Origin: Stappia sp. 28M-7
GTDB lineage: Bacteria; Pseudomonadota; Alphaproteobacteria; Rhizobiales; Stappiaceae
DNA: 64,000 nt
Assembly: GCF_014252955.1 (NCBI RefSeq)
Contig: NZ_JACMIA010000001.1
Span: 930,001-994,000 of the forward strand
Direction of reading: 5' to 3'
Part shown: in pieces, positions 1 to 9,845 of the stretch
Layout: each line of letters starts with the position of its first letter
Numbering within the stretch: the first letter of the stretch is position 1
Translations under genes and position numbers: made by a program
Notes under the pieces: generated by a model
The model's database searches: none
Told to the model about the DNA's origin: nothing
Seen by the model: the letters and a program-made list of their open reading frames with translations, nothing else

Positions 1-86
1 GGCGGCTCGAGGTCCTGCGCGGCAACACGCAGGGCTGGAACATCCAGGCGGAGAACATTGCCAGGCATGTCGCACCCTCGAGCTGA
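1..86 (+). CDS. SRPBCC/AHSA1-family protein, C-terminal fragment
   Basis: Only the last 27 codons are in the window; the frame is open from the left edge and ends at TGA 84-86. The visible tail includes NTQGWNIQAENIARHVA, which resembles the end of SRPBCC (AHSA1-like, START-fold) proteins that are often paired with an ArsR-type repressor. The stop overlaps the start of the downstream ArsR gene, so the two are probably translationally coupled. The family call rests on a short tail and on the neighbour. Confidence 0.55.
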   Translation, partial: RLEVLRGNTQGWNIQAENIARHVAPSS

Positions 87-399
87 CACGTCCTCCGTCG
101 CTTCGGTGTTCGCCGCGCTCGGCGACCCGACACGTCTGGCGCTGCTGTCCCGGCTGGCCGACGGGCCTGCGCAGTCGGTCGTCGAGCTGACGCGCGGCAC
201 CGGCCTGACCCGGCAGGGGATCAGCAAGCATCTGGCCGTTCTGGAGGAGGCGGGCGTCGTCTCCAGCACCCGGGTCGGCCGCGAGAGCCGCTTCGCCATC
301 CAGCCGGCCGGACTGACCGAGGCGAGCCGCTATCTGGAGCGTGCCTCGCGGCAATGGGACGATGCGGCGGCGCGGCTGCGCGCGCTCGTCGAGGATTGA
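67..399 (+). CDS. ArsR/SmtB-family winged-helix transcriptional regulator
   Basis: A 110-residue protein. A winged-helix domain fills about residues 10-85, with the ArsR signature ALGDPTRLALLSRL and a recognition helix around GLTRQGISKHLAVLEEAG. There are no cysteines, so the classical CxC metal site is absent and a non-metal signal is likely. Such regulators commonly pair with SRPBCC proteins, and the upstream fragment fits that. ATG at 67 was chosen; an in-frame TTG at 58 sits closer to a GGAG at 50-53 and is possible. The start overlaps the upstream stop by about 20 bp, which suggests an operon. Confidence 0.85.
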   Translation: MSHPRADTSSVASVFAALGDPTRLALLSRLADGPAQSVVELTRGTGLTRQGISKHLAVLEEAGVVSSTRVGRESRFAIQPAGLTEASRYLERASRQWDDAAARLRALVED

Positions 400-430
400 C
401 CCGTGAAGTCGGGCAGACCCCGCGATACGG

Positions 431-889
431 CTACTTTTTCTTGAACGGCGCCATGCCCTTGCGGGCGAGCTCGTCGGCGCGCTCGTTCTCGTCGTGCCCG
501 GCATGGCCCTTGACCCAGTGCCAGGTGACGTCGTGGCGGCCGCGTGCCGCATCAAGCGCCTGCCACAGCTCGGCATTCTTCACCGGCTTCTTGTCGGCCG
601 TGCGCCAGGCGTTGCGCTTCCAGTTGTAAAGCCACTTGGTGATGCCGTCGCGCACATAGGTGCTGTCGGTGTGCAGGTCGACCTTGCACGAGCGCTTGAG
701 GGCGTTCAGCGCCTCGATGGCCGCCGTCAGCTCCATGCGGTTGTTGGTGGTCTGGGCCTCGCCGCCGCACAGCTCGCGCTCATGCTCGCCGAAACGCAGG
801 ATCGCGCCCCAGCCGCCGGGACCCGGATTGCCCGAGCACGCCCCGTCCGTGTGGATGGTGACGCGCGTCTCCGCCGCTGCCTCGCTCAT
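431..889 (-). CDS. rnhA: Ribonuclease HI
   Basis: A 152-residue cytoplasmic RNase H1 that cuts the RNA strand of RNA-DNA hybrids. The four catalytic acidic positions can be seen in [33 protein letters not shown] and NERADELAR. Length is normal for the bacterial enzyme. The ATG at 889 overlaps the thrB stop by four bases (ATGA), so the pair is translated as one unit. The longer open frame upstream of this ATG lies inside thrB and was not used. The type 2 enzyme, rnhB, is also in this window at 24.4 kb. Confidence 0.95.
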   Translation of the reverse strand: MSEAAAETRVTIHTDGACSGNPGPGGWGAILRFGEHERELCGGEAQTTNNRMELTAAIEALNALKRSCKVDLHTDSTYVRDGITKWLYNWKRNAWRTADKKPVKNAELWQALDAARGRHDVTWHWVKGHAGHDENERADELARKGMAPFKKK

Positions 890-1851
890 GGGGCGAGCCC
901 GTAGTCGGAGGCGGTGGAAACGCCCTGATGGAAGCGCAGCTTGCGCAGGTATTCGCGCGGGTCCTTCGGAGTGACCAGCGCGCCCGGCGGCACGCGCAGC
1001 CAGTCGTGCAGGCGGGTCAGCAGGAAGCGCAGGGCCGAGCCGCGCGCCAGCAGCGGCAGGGCGGCGAACTCCGCATCCGTGAAGTCGCGCACCTGGCGAT
1101 ATCCGTTGAGCAGCGCCCGCGCCTTGGTGACGTTGAAGGAGAGGTCCGGCTCGAAGCACCAGGCATTGAGGCAGATCGCCACGTCATAGGCGAAGGCATC
1201 GTTGCAGGCGAAATAGAAGTCGATAAGCCCGGACAGGCGCTCGCCGATGAAGAAGACGTTGTCGGGAAAGAGATCCGCGTGGATGACGCCGGAGGGAAGA
1301 CCGGTCGGCCAGCGGCTCTCCAGATGATCGAGCTCGGCGGTCAGCTCTGCGCCGAGACCCGGGACGACGGTGTCGGCCTGGTCGAGCGAGGCGCCCAGCA
1401 GCGGCCGCCAGCTGTCCACCGACAGGGTGTTGGGGCGCTGGCCGGCAAAGTCCGAACCGGCGAGATGGAAGCGGGCGAGCGCCTCGCCGAGCTCCGCGCA
1501 ATGCTCGCGCTTGGGCCGGCGCACCCACATGCCGTCGAGGAACGAGATGATGGCGGCGGGCCGTCCGGCCAGCTCGCCCAGCATCGCGCCGGAGCGCGCG
1601 GCGATCGGCTGCGGGCAGGAAATGCCGCGCGCCGCCAGATGGCGCATCAGCTCCAGGAAGAACGGCAGGTCGGCCGGGTTCACCCGCTTCTCGTAGAGCG
1701 TAAGGATGAAATAGCCGCTCGTCGTGTGCAGCAGGAAGTTCGAGTTCTCGACGCCTTCGGCGATGCCCTTCAGGGCCAGCGTGTCGCCGATATCGTAAAG
1801 GGCGACGAAGGCCGCAAGGTCCTCGTCCGAGACGTCAGTGTAGACAGCCAT
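886..1851 (-). CDS. thrB: Homoserine kinase (APH-fold, ThrB type II)
   Basis: A 321-residue aminoglycoside-phosphotransferase-fold kinase that phosphorylates homoserine in threonine synthesis. The N-terminus ([19 protein letters not shown]) is typical of the alphaproteobacterial enzyme. The catalytic loop is [11 protein letters not shown] and the following metal-binding Asp is in GLIDFYFA. It is followed directly by rnhA with a four-base overlap, a pairing common in Hyphomicrobiales. The family is unrelated to the GHMP-type ThrB of enterics. Confidence 0.93.
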   Translation of the reverse strand: MAVYTDVSDEDLAAFVALYDIGDTLALKGIAEGVENSNFLLHTTSGYFILTLYEKRVNPADLPFFLELMRHLAARGISCPQPIAARSGAMLGELAGRPAAIISFLDGMWVRRPKREHCAELGEALARFHLAGSDFAGQRPNTLSVDSWRPLLGASLDQADTVVPGLGAELTAELDHLESRWPTGLPSGVIHADLFPDNVFFIGERLSGLIDFYFACNDAFAYDVAICLNAWCFEPDLSFNVTKARALLNGYRQVRDFTDAEFAALPLLARGSALRFLLTRLHDWLRVPPGALVTPKDPREYLRKLRFHQGVSTASDYGLAP

Positions 1852-1884
1852 GGGGTCGGGTTCGTTTTCCGGGCGTGAGAAGGG

Positions 1885-2517
1885 TCAGGGCGAGAGCGGA
1901 TTGCGTGCATCGGCAAGGATGCGCCCGCCGATGGCGACGAAGCAGGCGCCGGCCACGCGCTCGATCCAGTGCTGCAGGCCGGAAAAGCGGCGCAGCACCG
2001 GCGCGGACGACATGAACAGGCTGACCAGCGTGTACCACAGCGCGGCCGAGACGACGACCAGGGCCACCATGGCGACGAGCACCCAGGCTGGCGTCGTCGC
2101 GCTGACCGAGGTGGCGAAGACACTGGCGAACAGCACGATGGCCTTCGGGTTGGTCATGGTGACGAGGAAGCCGAAGACCAGCGGATTGCGGCGCGGGGTG
2201 CGGGCGGCAGCATCAAGCTCCAGCTCCTGTGGCCGGGCAAAGAGCAGCCGGAGGCCGAGCCAGGCGAGATAGAGCCCGCCGGCAACGCGCAGCACCACGG
2301 CAAGCCACTGGTACTGCACGAGCAGGGCGGAGAGGCCGACGAGCGAGAGCGTCGCGTAGACGCCAAGGCCGAGCGAGACGCCGGCGGTGGTCAGCAGTCC
2401 GGCGCGGGCGCCATGCGCCATCGAGGAGCGCACGACGGCGATGAAATCCGGCCCCGGCAGCATCAGGGCCGGCAGGAAGATCGCGAAAACCGCGACGAAG
2501 ACGCCAAGCCACTCCAT
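1885..2517 (-). CDS. LysE/RhtB-family amino-acid exporter
   Basis: A 210-residue inner-membrane protein with about six hydrophobic segments. The N-terminal PGPDFIAVVRSSMAHG region matches the PGP motif of LysE/RhtB translocators, which export amino acids such as lysine, threonine or homoserine lactone. Substrate cannot be read from sequence. A purine-rich GGGGGGAAAG precedes the ATG. The location beside thrB and upstream of ispH is compatible with amino-acid efflux, but no functional link is shown. Confidence 0.85.
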   Translation of the reverse strand: MEWLGVFVAVFAIFLPALMLPGPDFIAVVRSSMAHGARAGLLTTAGVSLGLGVYATLSLVGLSALLVQYQWLAVVLRVAGGLYLAWLGLRLLFARPQELELDAAARTPRRNPLVFGFLVTMTNPKAIVLFASVFATSVSATTPAWVLVAMVALVVVSAALWYTLVSLFMSSAPVLRRFSGLQHWIERVAGACFVAIGGRILADARNPLSP

Positions 2518-2544
2518 CCGCTTTCCCCCCGTTGCTGCGCGACG

Positions 2545-3528
2545 TTACTCGGCCGCCTCGCGCAGGGCGCGCGGCAGGTTGAAGGAGATCGTCTCCTCAG
2601 CCGTGCGCACGCTGTCGACAGTGACCTCGTAGCGTTCGGCAAATGCGGCGATGATCTCCTCCACCAAGACCTCGGGCGCGGAGGCGCCGGCGGTGATGCC
2701 AAGGCTCGTCAGCGGCGGAAGCGTGTCCCAGGGAATGTCGGCGGCGCGCTGCACGAGGAGCGCGACCGGGCAGCCGGCACGCTCGGCGACCTCGCGCAGG
2801 CGCTGCGAGTTCGACGAGTTCGGCGCGCCGACGACGATCAGCGCCTCGACGTCCGGGGCAACGGCCTTCACCGCTTCCTGCCGGTTGGTGGTGGCGTAGC
2901 AGATGTCGTCCTTGTGCGGGGCGACGATGTCGGGGAAGCGGGCGGTCAGCACCTCGACGATCTGGGCGGTGTCGTCCACCGACAGCGTGGTCTGGGTGAT
3001 CCAGGCCAGCGGCCGGTCGCCGGCCGGCTCGAACGCTCGCGCGTCCTCCACCGTCTCGACGAGGCGCACCGCGCCCTCGGGCAGCTGGCCCATCGTGCCG
3101 ATGACTTCCGGATGGCCGGCATGGCCGATCAGCACGATCTCGCGGCCGCGGCGGAAGTGGATCTCCGCTTCCTTGTGGACCTTGGAGACCAGCGGGCAGG
3201 TGGCGTCGAGATAGAACATGTTGCGCGAGCGCGCGTCCTCGGGCACCGACTTCGGCACGCCATGGGCGGAGAACACCACCGGGCGGTCGTGATGGCCGTC
3301 CGGGATCTCGTCCAGCTCCTCGACGAAGACGGCGCCCTTGGTCTTCAGGCTCTCGACGACGAACTTGTTGTGCACGATCTCGTGACGCACGTAGACCGGC
3401 GCGCCGAAGCGCTCGAGCGCCAGCTCGACGATCTGGACGGCACGGTCGACGCCGGCGCAAAAGCCCCGCGGGGCGCAAAGCAGCACCTTGAGCGGCGGGC
3501 GGTTTCCGGCGGAAGGGTCTGAAGCCAA
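2545..3528 (-). CDS. ispH: 4-hydroxy-3-methylbut-2-enyl diphosphate reductase
   Basis: A 327-residue iron-sulfur enzyme catalysing the last step of the MEP isoprenoid pathway, HMBPP to IPP and DMAPP. Cluster cysteines are visible in [26 protein letters not shown] and [20 protein letters not shown], and substrate histidines in SAHGVPKSV and GHAGHPEV. The start is a TTG at 3528 with a strong AAGGAGG five bases upstream. An in-frame ATG 89 codons upstream would overlap the divergent lipoprotein gene and has no family-like sequence, so it was rejected. Confidence 0.93.
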   Translation of the reverse strand: MASDPSAGNRPPLKVLLCAPRGFCAGVDRAVQIVELALERFGAPVYVRHEIVHNKFVVESLKTKGAVFVEELDEIPDGHHDRPVVFSAHGVPKSVPEDARSRNMFYLDATCPLVSKVHKEAEIHFRRGREIVLIGHAGHPEVIGTMGQLPEGAVRLVETVEDARAFEPAGDRPLAWITQTTLSVDDTAQIVEVLTARFPDIVAPHKDDICYATTNRQEAVKAVAPDVEALIVVGAPNSSNSQRLREVAERAGCPVALLVQRAADIPWDTLPPLTSLGITAGASAPEVLVEEIIAAFAERYEVTVDSVRTAEETISFNLPRALREAAE

Positions 3529-3743
3529 GAGGGCCTCCTTGCAGTCGGCGTCGGCGGGGAGCCGCGACGCACGGGCTTTGCTGGCAATAGAGGTATGGGG
3601 GCAGGGCGTGTCAAGGGTAGCCGGCCAAGTCGTGAGGCGGGAAATCGCCGCGCACCCGCAGCCGCTCGCCAAGCGCCGGTCCGCCTGATATAGACGTTCC
3701 CCTGAACGAGTATGCGTCCTTGAGCAGAATTGGGAAGATTGGC

Positions 3744-4346
3744 ATGCAGCACGCCGACTGGATCCGTCGTACGGGCCCGCTCGCCTCGCTCGCACTCGGC
3801 CTTGCCGTTGCGGCCTGCGGTACGGATATCGCAGGGGTCAGCAACGATGTGGCCAAGACCGTGATCTCCGGCAACGCCGCCGGCAAGTCGGTGGTGGAGG
3901 ACATCAACCCCGAGACCTTCCGCCAGGAGGTCCCCTGTCCGCCGCTGGGAGTGGAGCCCGACGGCTATTTGCTCATGACCTACGACCGGGGCAAGCAGGA
4001 CGACCCGCAGGGCCTGCGCTATCAGGCGAATATCGAGAAGTGGGCGCGCAAGTGCCAGCGCGGCGCCGATGGCGGCGTGCTGATGACTGTCGGCGTGTCC
4101 GGACGCGTGACGCCGGGCCCGGCCTGGCCGGGCGGCGAGATCCTGCTGCCGCTGCGCATTTCCGTCTCGGATACCGACGCTGCCAAGGCCAAGCCGCAGG
4201 TTCGCCAGCTGTCCATCCCGGTGACGCTGGGCGCGGGCGCACCGGCCGAGCAGTGGGCGCTGGTGGAGGAGAATGTCTCTATTCCCCAGGGCGGTTCGGC
4301 AAAGGTGCAGATTGCGCTGGACGAGAAGGGAAAACGTCGGCAATAG
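3744..4346 (+). CDS. Predicted lipoprotein of unknown function
   Basis: A 200-residue protein. A hydrophobic N-terminus ends in a lipobox, LAVAAC, with the acceptor Cys at about residue 25, so it is probably a lipid-anchored envelope protein. The mature part has [20 protein letters not shown] and a C-terminal half rich in beta-like sequence ([23 protein letters not shown]). I do not recognise the family. It is divergent from ispH. ATG 3744 was chosen over TTG 3720 because it gives a compact signal peptide. The gene ends about 10 bp before a candidate promoter for the gcv operon. Confidence 0.75.
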   Translation: MQHADWIRRTGPLASLALGLAVAACGTDIAGVSNDVAKTVISGNAAGKSVVEDINPETFRQEVPCPPLGVEPDGYLLMTYDRGKQDDPQGLRYQANIEKWARKCQRGADGGVLMTVGVSGRVTPGPAWPGGEILLPLRISVSDTDAAKAKPQVRQLSIPVTLGAGAPAEQWALVEENVSIPQGGSAKVQIALDEKGKRRQ

Positions 4347-4356
4347 GGAGGGCATG

Positions 4357-4385
4357 TTGACAGTGCGACAGGCGCTGTCGACAAT
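4357..4385 (+). promoter_or_regulatory. Candidate sigma-70-type promoter of the gcv operon
   Basis: TTGACA at 4357-4362 is followed after 17 bp by GACAAT at 4380-4385, giving a perfect -35 and a four-of-six -10. It lies about 80 bp upstream of the glycine riboswitch and is the best match in the gap. No transcription start is known. Confidence 0.4.
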
Positions 4386-4463
4386 GCGACACGAAAGGCG
4401 GCGTGGACGTTGTGCGCCGCCGGCAGGGACCTGAAGACGCACGTCTTCGCGATCCTGCTTCAA

Positions 4464-4695
4464 GGACTTGCGGGAGAGATCGGCATCACGGGTGCCGGCG
4501 CCGAAGGAGCAACCGCCCCGGAAACTCTCAGGCAAAAGGACCGCAGGTCGAGCAACGCTCTGGAAAGAAGTCCGGACCGCCCTTCGGGTCGGGGCCGGGC
4601 TCACCGAAGGAGTAACCGCCTCAATTACGGGCGCCGGTCACGGACCGGAAGCCGGGCGGGAAATCTCTCAGGTCGTCAGGACAGAGGGGGTGCGT
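4464..4695 (+). promoter_or_regulatory. Tandem glycine riboswitch (two aptamers)
   Basis: Two glycine aptamers lie in tandem upstream of gcvT. Aptamer I (about 4464-4573) has the conserved GCCGAAGGAGCAA and CTCTCAGGCAAAAGGACCGC cores, and GGACTT (4464-4469) pairs with AAGTCC (4568-4573) as a closing stem. Aptamer II (about 4580-4695) has CACCGAAGGAGTAA and CTCTCAGG...AGGACAGAGGGG. The AGAGGG at 4683-4688 can pair with CCCTCT at 4725-4730 just before the gcvT ribosome-binding site, a possible expression platform. In this family glycine usually switches the downstream gcv genes on. Confidence 0.93.
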
Positions 4696-4747
4696 GGATA
4701 CGAAACCGTGTTCGCGTCACCAGACCCTCTAGCGCCAGGACGACCAA

Positions 4748-5896
4748 ATGGCCGATCACGCCGACGGACCTCTGCTTTCGACGCCCCTGACGGACCTGCA
4801 CCGCGAGCTCGGTGCGCGTCTCGTGCCGTTCGCCGGCTACGAGATGCCGGTCCAGTATCCCGCCGGCATCATCGCCGAGCACAGCCATACCCGCGAGAAG
4901 GCCGGCCTCTTCGACGTGTCGCATATGGGCCAGGCCTGGCTGGTCGGCCCGGACCATGAGACGACGGCCCGCGCGCTCGAGGCGATGGTTCCCTCCGACG
5001 TCGCCGTGCTGAAGCCCGGCCGCCAGCGCTACACCGTACTTCTGAATGCCGAAGGCGGCATCGTCGACGACCTGATGGTCGCGCGGCCGCAAGGGCCGGA
5101 AAACGAGGGCCGGCTGTTCCTGGTTGTCAACGCCTCGCGCAAGGCGGTCGACTACGCGCTGATCGCGGCGAACCTTCCCGATAACGTGAAGCTGGAGGTC
5201 ATCGAGGACCGCGCGCTGATCGCGCTGCAGGGCCCGATGGCGGCCGAGGTGATGGCCGCCCATGCGCCGGCCGCCGCGGACATGGCCTTCATGGGCGTTG
5301 CGCAGATGGAATTTGACGGCATCGCCGTCTATGTGTCGCGCTCCGGCTATACCGGCGAGGACGGCTACGAGATCTCCGTGCCGGCCGGTGCTGCCGAGCC
5401 GCTGGCCCGGGCCCTGCTCGCCGACGAGCGCGTCGCCCCGATCGGGCTCGGCGCGCGCGATTCGCTGCGCCTCGAAGCCGGGCTTTGCCTCTACGGCCAC
5501 GACCTCGACGAGACCACCTCGCCGGTCGAGGGCGCGATCACCTTCGTGCTGCAGAAGCGCCGCAAGGAAGAGGCCAATTTCCCGGGCGCGGCCCGCATCC
5601 TGTCCGAACTGGCGGACGGGCCGTCGCGCGTGCGCGTCGGCCTGACGCTCGCCGGCCGTGCCCCGGCCCGCGAGGGCGCGGAGATCCGCGCCGCCGATGG
5701 CAGCGTTATCGGCGTTCTCACCTCGGGCGGCTTCGCGCCGACGCTGGGTGCCCCGATTGCCATGGGCTATGTCGACCCGGCCCATGCGGGTGTCGGCACG
5801 CCGGTGAAGCTGGTGGTGCGCGGCCGCGAGCTCGAGGCGAGCATCGCCGACATGCCCTTCGTTCCCCAGCGCTACTATCGCAAGCCGTCCGCCTGA
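4748..5896 (+). CDS. gcvT: Aminomethyltransferase, T protein of the glycine cleavage system
   Basis: A 382-residue tetrahydrofolate-dependent enzyme that takes the aminomethyl group from lipoylated GcvH, releasing ammonia and making methylene-THF. The N-terminal TPLTDLHRELGARLVPFAGYEMPVQY and the folate-site DVSHMGQ are typical, and the C-terminal barrel (LTSGGFAPTLGAPIAMGYV) is complete. Length is normal. AGGA about seven bases upstream supports ATG 4748. It is the first gene behind the tandem glycine riboswitch, so glycine should control the whole operon. Confidence 0.96.
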   Translation: MADHADGPLLSTPLTDLHRELGARLVPFAGYEMPVQYPAGIIAEHSHTREKAGLFDVSHMGQAWLVGPDHETTARALEAMVPSDVAVLKPGRQRYTVLLNAEGGIVDDLMVARPQGPENEGRLFLVVNASRKAVDYALIAANLPDNVKLEVIEDRALIALQGPMAAEVMAAHAPAAADMAFMGVAQMEFDGIAVYVSRSGYTGEDGYEISVPAGAAEPLARALLADERVAPIGLGARDSLRLEAGLCLYGHDLDETTSPVEGAITFVLQKRRKEEANFPGAARILSELADGPSRVRVGLTLAGRAPAREGAEIRAADGSVIGVLTSGGFAPTLGAPIAMGYVDPAHAGVGTPVKLVVRGRELEASIADMPFVPQRYYRKPSA

Positions 5897-5961
5897 CGGC
5901 CCTTTGCCTATCGTTCCAGACAACCTGAAGCGGCCTGAAGGCCTTCCGGAGGACAAGTGAA

Positions 5962-6333
5962 ATGAGCACCCGCTACACCGAAGACCACGAGTGGATCACC
6001 GTCGAGGGCGACGTCGCCACGGTCGGCATCACCGACTATGCCCAGCAGCAGCTGGGCGACGTCGTGTTCGTCGAGCTGCCCGAGGTCGGCCGCAAGGTCT
6101 CCAAGGGCGACGAGGCGGCGGTCGTCGAAAGCGTCAAGGCAGCTTCCGAGGTCTATGCCCCGCTCGACGGCGAGATCGTCGAGGCCAACGGCGTGCTGGC
6201 CGACGAGCCGGGCAAGGTGAACGAGGATCCGGAAGGCGCGGCGTGGTTCGTCAAGATCCGCCTGGCCGACACCTCGCAGCTCGACAGTCTGATGGACGAG
6301 GCCGCCTACAAGGCGCATGTAGAGGGGCTCTGA
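5962..6333 (+). CDS. gcvH: Glycine cleavage system H protein
   Basis: A 123-residue lipoyl-domain carrier that shuttles the aminomethyl intermediate between the P, T and L proteins. The lipoylated lysine is Lys59 in [25 protein letters not shown] precedes the ATG. It lies 65 bp after gcvT in the same operon and is followed three bases later by an OsmC-family gene. Confidence 0.97.
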   Translation: MSTRYTEDHEWITVEGDVATVGITDYAQQQLGDVVFVELPEVGRKVSKGDEAAVVESVKAASEVYAPLDGEIVEANGVLADEPGKVNEDPEGAAWFVKIRLADTSQLDSLMDEAAYKAHVEGL

Positions 6334-6336
6334 TCC

Positions 6337-6834
6337 ATGGCACGGCACCTCTACCGGGCCGATGTGAGCTGGCGGCGGCAGGGCGACTTTGCCGCCAACG
6401 CCTACAGCCGCGGCCATGACTGGTCCTTCGACGGCGGTATCACCGTGCCGGCCTCGGCTTCGCCGAGTGTCGTGCCGCTGCCCAACTCCGTCGAGGCGGC
6501 AATCGACCCGGAAGAGGCCTTCGTGGCCGCGATCTCCAGCTGCCACATGCTGTGGTTCCTCGATCTTGCCCGCCGCGACGGGCTGGTGGTCGAGAGCTAC
6601 CGCGACGCGGCCGAGGGCACCATGGAGCGGGTCGCGCCCGGAAAGATGGCCGTGACCCGCGTCGTGCTGCGCCCGCAGATCGTGCTGGCCGGCGACACGC
6701 TGCCCGAGCCTGGCCGGATCGACGCCCTGCATCACCAGGCTCACGAGGCCTGCTTCATCGCCAATTCCGTGAAAAGCGAGATCGTGGTCGAGGCCGTGCC
6801 CGCCACGCTTGCCGACAACTCCCAAGGAGCGTGA
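6337..6834 (+). CDS. OsmC-family protein inside the gcv operon
   Basis: A 165-residue OsmC/Ohr-fold protein. Both cysteines expected of a peroxide-reducing member are present, in [10 protein letters not shown] and EACFIANSV. OsmC proteins reduce organic or lipid hydroperoxides with thiols such as lipoyl or lipoamide systems. The gene sits three bases after gcvH and two bases before gcvPA, so it is co-transcribed with the glycine cleavage genes and comes under the glycine riboswitch. A role tied to the lipoyl-H protein or dihydrolipoamide is an inference from position. Confidence 0.88.
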   Translation: MARHLYRADVSWRRQGDFAANAYSRGHDWSFDGGITVPASASPSVVPLPNSVEAAIDPEEAFVAAISSCHMLWFLDLARRDGLVVESYRDAAEGTMERVAPGKMAVTRVVLRPQIVLAGDTLPEPGRIDALHHQAHEACFIANSVKSEIVVEAVPATLADNSQGA

Positions 6835-6835
6835 C

Positions 6836-8182
6836 ATGCGCTATCTGCCGCTGTCCGATACCGACCGTGCCGACATGCTGGCGCGTGTCGGCATTTCCGA
6901 TGTGGACGAGATCTTCGTCGACATCCCCAAGAGCGCCCGCATCGACGGTCTGCTGGACCTGCCGCGCCGCCAGAGCGAATTCGCGGTCGAGCGCGACCTG
7001 TCGCGCATGGCCGGCAAGAATGTCGCCGCCTCCTCGGTGCCGTTCTTCGTCGGCGCCGGCGCCTACAAGCATCATGTGCCGGCCAGCGTCGACCACCTGA
7101 TCCAGCGCTCCGAATTCCTCACCTCCTACACGCCGTACCAGCCGGAGGTGACGCAGGGCACGCTGCAGTATCTGTTCGAGTTCCAGACCCAGGTGGCCGC
7201 GCTCACCGGCATGGAGGTCGCCAACGCCTCCATGTATGACGGCTCGACCGGCACGGCCGAAGCCGTGCTGATGGCGCACCGGGTGACCCGCCGCAACAAG
7301 GCGGTGCTGTCCGGCGGGTTGCACCCGCAGTATCGACAGGTGGTCGAGGGCCTGAGCTCGATGGCCGGCGACCGGGTCGAGGCGCTGCCGGCCGATCCCG
7401 CAGGCACCGAGGACATTCTGGCCGCCATCGACGACGAGACCTCCTGCGTGGTGGTGCAGTCGCCGTCCTTCTACGGCCAGCTGATCGACCTGAAGCCGAT
7501 CGCCGAGAAGGCGCATGCCCATGGCGCGCTGCTGATTGCCGTCTTCACCGAGGTGGTGTCGCTGGGCCTGATCGAGGCGCCGGGCGAGCAGGGCGCCGAC
7601 ATCGTCGTCGGCGAGGGCCAGTCCATCGGCAACGGCCTCAATTTCGGCGGGCCTTACGTCGGCCTCTTCGCGACGCGGCAGAAGTTCATCCGCCAGATGC
7701 CGGGGCGCCTGTGCGGCGAGACGGTCGATGCCAACGGCAAGCGCGGCTTCGTGTTGACGCTCTCGACCCGCGAGCAGCACATCCGCCGCGACAAGGCGAC
7801 GTCGAACATCTGCACCAATTCGGGCCTCTGCTGTCTGGCCTTCACCATCCACATGACGCTGCTCGGCGGTAATGGTCTCGCCAAGCTCGCTCGCATCAAC
7901 CACGCCAACGCGGTGAAGCTGAAGGGCGCGCTGGAAGGCGTTGCCGGCGTGAAGGTGCTCAACGACGCCTTCTTCAACGAGTTCACCGTCAAGCTGCCGA
8001 AGCCGGCGGCCGAGGTGGTCGAGGCGCTTGCCGAAAAGGGTGTGCTCGGCGGCGTGCCGGTGTCGCGGCTGGAGCCGGGCCAGGCCGAGCTTGCCGACCT
8101 GCTGCTCGTCGCATCGAGCGAAGTCAATTCCGACGAGGACCGCGCGGCCTTCGTCGCGGCACTGAAGGAGGTGCTGGCATGA
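6836..8182 (+). CDS. gcvPA: Glycine dehydrogenase (decarboxylating) subunit 1
   Basis: A 448-residue N-terminal half of the P protein. The opening [20 protein letters not shown] and [19 protein letters not shown] are typical of GcvPA. With GcvPB it forms the PLP-dependent decarboxylase that loads the aminomethyl group on GcvH. AAGGAG at 6824-6829 fixes ATG 6836 rather than the upstream in-frame start, which lies inside the OsmC gene. The stop overlaps gcvPB by four bases. Confidence 0.95.
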   Translation: MRYLPLSDTDRADMLARVGISDVDEIFVDIPKSARIDGLLDLPRRQSEFAVERDLSRMAGKNVAASSVPFFVGAGAYKHHVPASVDHLIQRSEFLTSYTPYQPEVTQGTLQYLFEFQTQVAALTGMEVANASMYDGSTGTAEAVLMAHRVTRRNKAVLSGGLHPQYRQVVEGLSSMAGDRVEALPADPAGTEDILAAIDDETSCVVVQSPSFYGQLIDLKPIAEKAHAHGALLIAVFTEVVSLGLIEAPGEQGADIVVGEGQSIGNGLNFGGPYVGLFATRQKFIRQMPGRLCGETVDANGKRGFVLTLSTREQHIRRDKATSNICTNSGLCCLAFTIHMTLLGGNGLAKLARINHANAVKLKGALEGVAGVKVLNDAFFNEFTVKLPKPAAEVVEALAEKGVLGGVPVSRLEPGQAELADLLLVASSEVNSDEDRAAFVAALKEVLA

Positions 8183-9771
8183 GCATGAACAATCAGGGCC
8201 GTCCGTCCGCCCCTGCCGAGACGGCGATCACCAGCGAGCGTGCGACCTTCACCGGCAACAAGGCGCTGGCCATGGAAGAGCCGTTGCTCTTCGAGATCGG
8301 CCGCATGGATGTGTGCGGCGTCGACCTCGACGAGGCGGAGGACTTCGCACCGGCGCTGGGCAGCCATGCCCGCAAGGCGGTGCCGGACCTGCCGGCGCTG
8401 ACCGAGCCGGAGACCATGCGCCACTATGTGCGCCTGTCGTCCAAGAACTACGCCATCGACGCCGGCCTCTATCCACTCGGCTCCTGCACGATGAAGCACA
8501 ATCCGCGCCTCAACGAGAAGATGGCGCGCCTGCCGGGCTTCGGCGACGTGCATCCGCTGCAGCCGCTGTCGACGGTGACCGGCGCGGTCGAACTGATCGC
8601 AGAGCTGGCGCACTGGCTGGTCACCATGACCGGCATGAGCGCGGTGGCGATGAGCCCGAAGGCCGGCGCCCATGGCGAGTTGTGCGGCATGATGGCGATC
8701 AAGGCCGCGCATCAGGCGGCCGGCCGCGACCCGAAGATCGTCCTGGTGCCGGAATCGGCCCATGGCACCAACCCGGCGACGGCCGCGCTCCTCGGCTACA
8801 AGGTGGTCTCCATCGAGGCGCGCGAGGACGGCACGGTGGATCCGGCGGCGGTCAAGGCGCGCATCAAGGAGCATGAGGGCGACATCGCCGGCATCATGCT
8901 GACCAACCCCAACACCTGCGGCCTGTTCGAGCGCGACATTATCGCCATCGCCGAGGCGATCCACGCCGCGGACGGCTATTTCTACTGCGACGGCGCGAAC
9001 TTCAACGCCATCGTCGGCAAGGCCCGTCCGGGCGATCTCGGCGTCGACGCCATGCACATCAACCTGCACAAGACCTTCTCCACCCCGCATGGCGGCGGCG
9101 GTCCCGGTGCAGGTCCCGTGGTGCTGTCGGAGCGCCTGGCGCCGTTCGCCCCGCTGCCCTTCCTGCGCAAGGGCGAGGGCGGCATCGAGTGGGTGGAAAC
9201 GGATGCCGAGCTCAAGGACGGCGAGCAGCCCTTCGGCCGCATGACCGCCTTCCACGGCCAGATGGGCATGTATGTGCGCGCGCTCGCCTACATGAAGAGC
9301 CACGGCGCCGACGGGTTGAAGCAGGCGTCCGAGGACGCGGTGCTCAACGCCAACTACGTGCGCGTCGGCCTGCAGGACCTGATGAGCCTGCCCTTCGGCC
9401 AGCGCTGGTGCATGCATGAGGTGCTGTTCGACGACAGCTTCCTCAAGGATACCGGCGTCACCACGCTCGACTTCGCCAAGGCGATGATCGACGAGGGCTA
9501 CCACCCGATGACCATGTATTTCCCGCTGGTCGTCCACGGCGCGATGCTGATCGAGCCGACGGAATCGGAGAGCCGCTCCTCGCTCGATCTGTTCATCGCC
9601 ACCATGCGCGACCTCGTCCTGAGCGCGCAGAAGGGCGAGACGGACCGCTTCAAGGGGGCGCCGTTCCATGCCCCGCGCGGCCGTCTCGACGAGACGCGGG
9701 CGGCGCGCAACCCGGTGCTCAAGTGGGAGCGCCCGGCAGCCCAGGCGGTGCAGCCGCAGGCCGCGGAGTAA
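8179..9771 (+). CDS. gcvPB: Glycine dehydrogenase (decarboxylating) subunit 2
   Basis: A 530-residue PLP-binding half of the P protein. The PLP lysine is Lys298 in [18 protein letters not shown], preceded by [13 protein letters not shown] 8179 overlaps the gcvPA stop (ATGA); a second ATG six bases on is possible. Together with gcvPA it replaces the single long GcvP of enterics. The gene is followed 30 bp on by a strong terminator that closes the operon. Confidence 0.95.
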   Translation: MSMNNQGRPSAPAETAITSERATFTGNKALAMEEPLLFEIGRMDVCGVDLDEAEDFAPALGSHARKAVPDLPALTEPETMRHYVRLSSKNYAIDAGLYPLGSCTMKHNPRLNEKMARLPGFGDVHPLQPLSTVTGAVELIAELAHWLVTMTGMSAVAMSPKAGAHGELCGMMAIKAAHQAAGRDPKIVLVPESAHGTNPATAALLGYKVVSIEAREDGTVDPAAVKARIKEHEGDIAGIMLTNPNTCGLFERDIIAIAEAIHAADGYFYCDGANFNAIVGKARPGDLGVDAMHINLHKTFSTPHGGGGPGAGPVVLSERLAPFAPLPFLRKGEGGIEWVETDAELKDGEQPFGRMTAFHGQMGMYVRALAYMKSHGADGLKQASEDAVLNANYVRVGLQDLMSLPFGQRWCMHEVLFDDSFLKDTGVTTLDFAKAMIDEGYHPMTMYFPLVVHGAMLIEPTESESRSSLDLFIATMRDLVLSAQKGETDRFKGAPFHAPRGRLDETRAARNPVLKWERPAAQAVQPQAAE

Positions 9772-9800
9772 TCCGGACGGCCTTGCCAGTACGACACGAA

Positions 9801-9831
9801 CGCCCGGCCCCGTGCCGGGCGTTTTCGTTTG
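9801..9831 (+). terminator. Intrinsic terminator of the gcv operon
   Basis: Perfect 8-bp stem CGCCCGGC (9801-9808) and GCCGGGCG (9814-9821), a 5-base loop, then TTTTCGTTTG. It lies 30 bp after the gcvPB stop. The same ten-base tail follows the terminator of the atp operon at 23.8 kb. Confidence 0.85.
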
Positions 9832-9845
9832 GGGGGGACTGCTCA

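Noticed and set aside
1745-1756. GTTCGAGTTC as a LexA box
   Set aside because: The half sites are two bases apart, not seven, and lie inside thrB.
2545-3795. 416-codon open frame covering ispH and upstream sequence
   Set aside because: The first 89 codons overlap the divergent lipoprotein gene and show no IspH similarity. TTG 3528 has a strong AAGGAGG.
4403-4959. Open frames across the glycine riboswitch
   Set aside because: The region matches the two aptamers base by base; the frames are shadows of the RNA and of gcvT.
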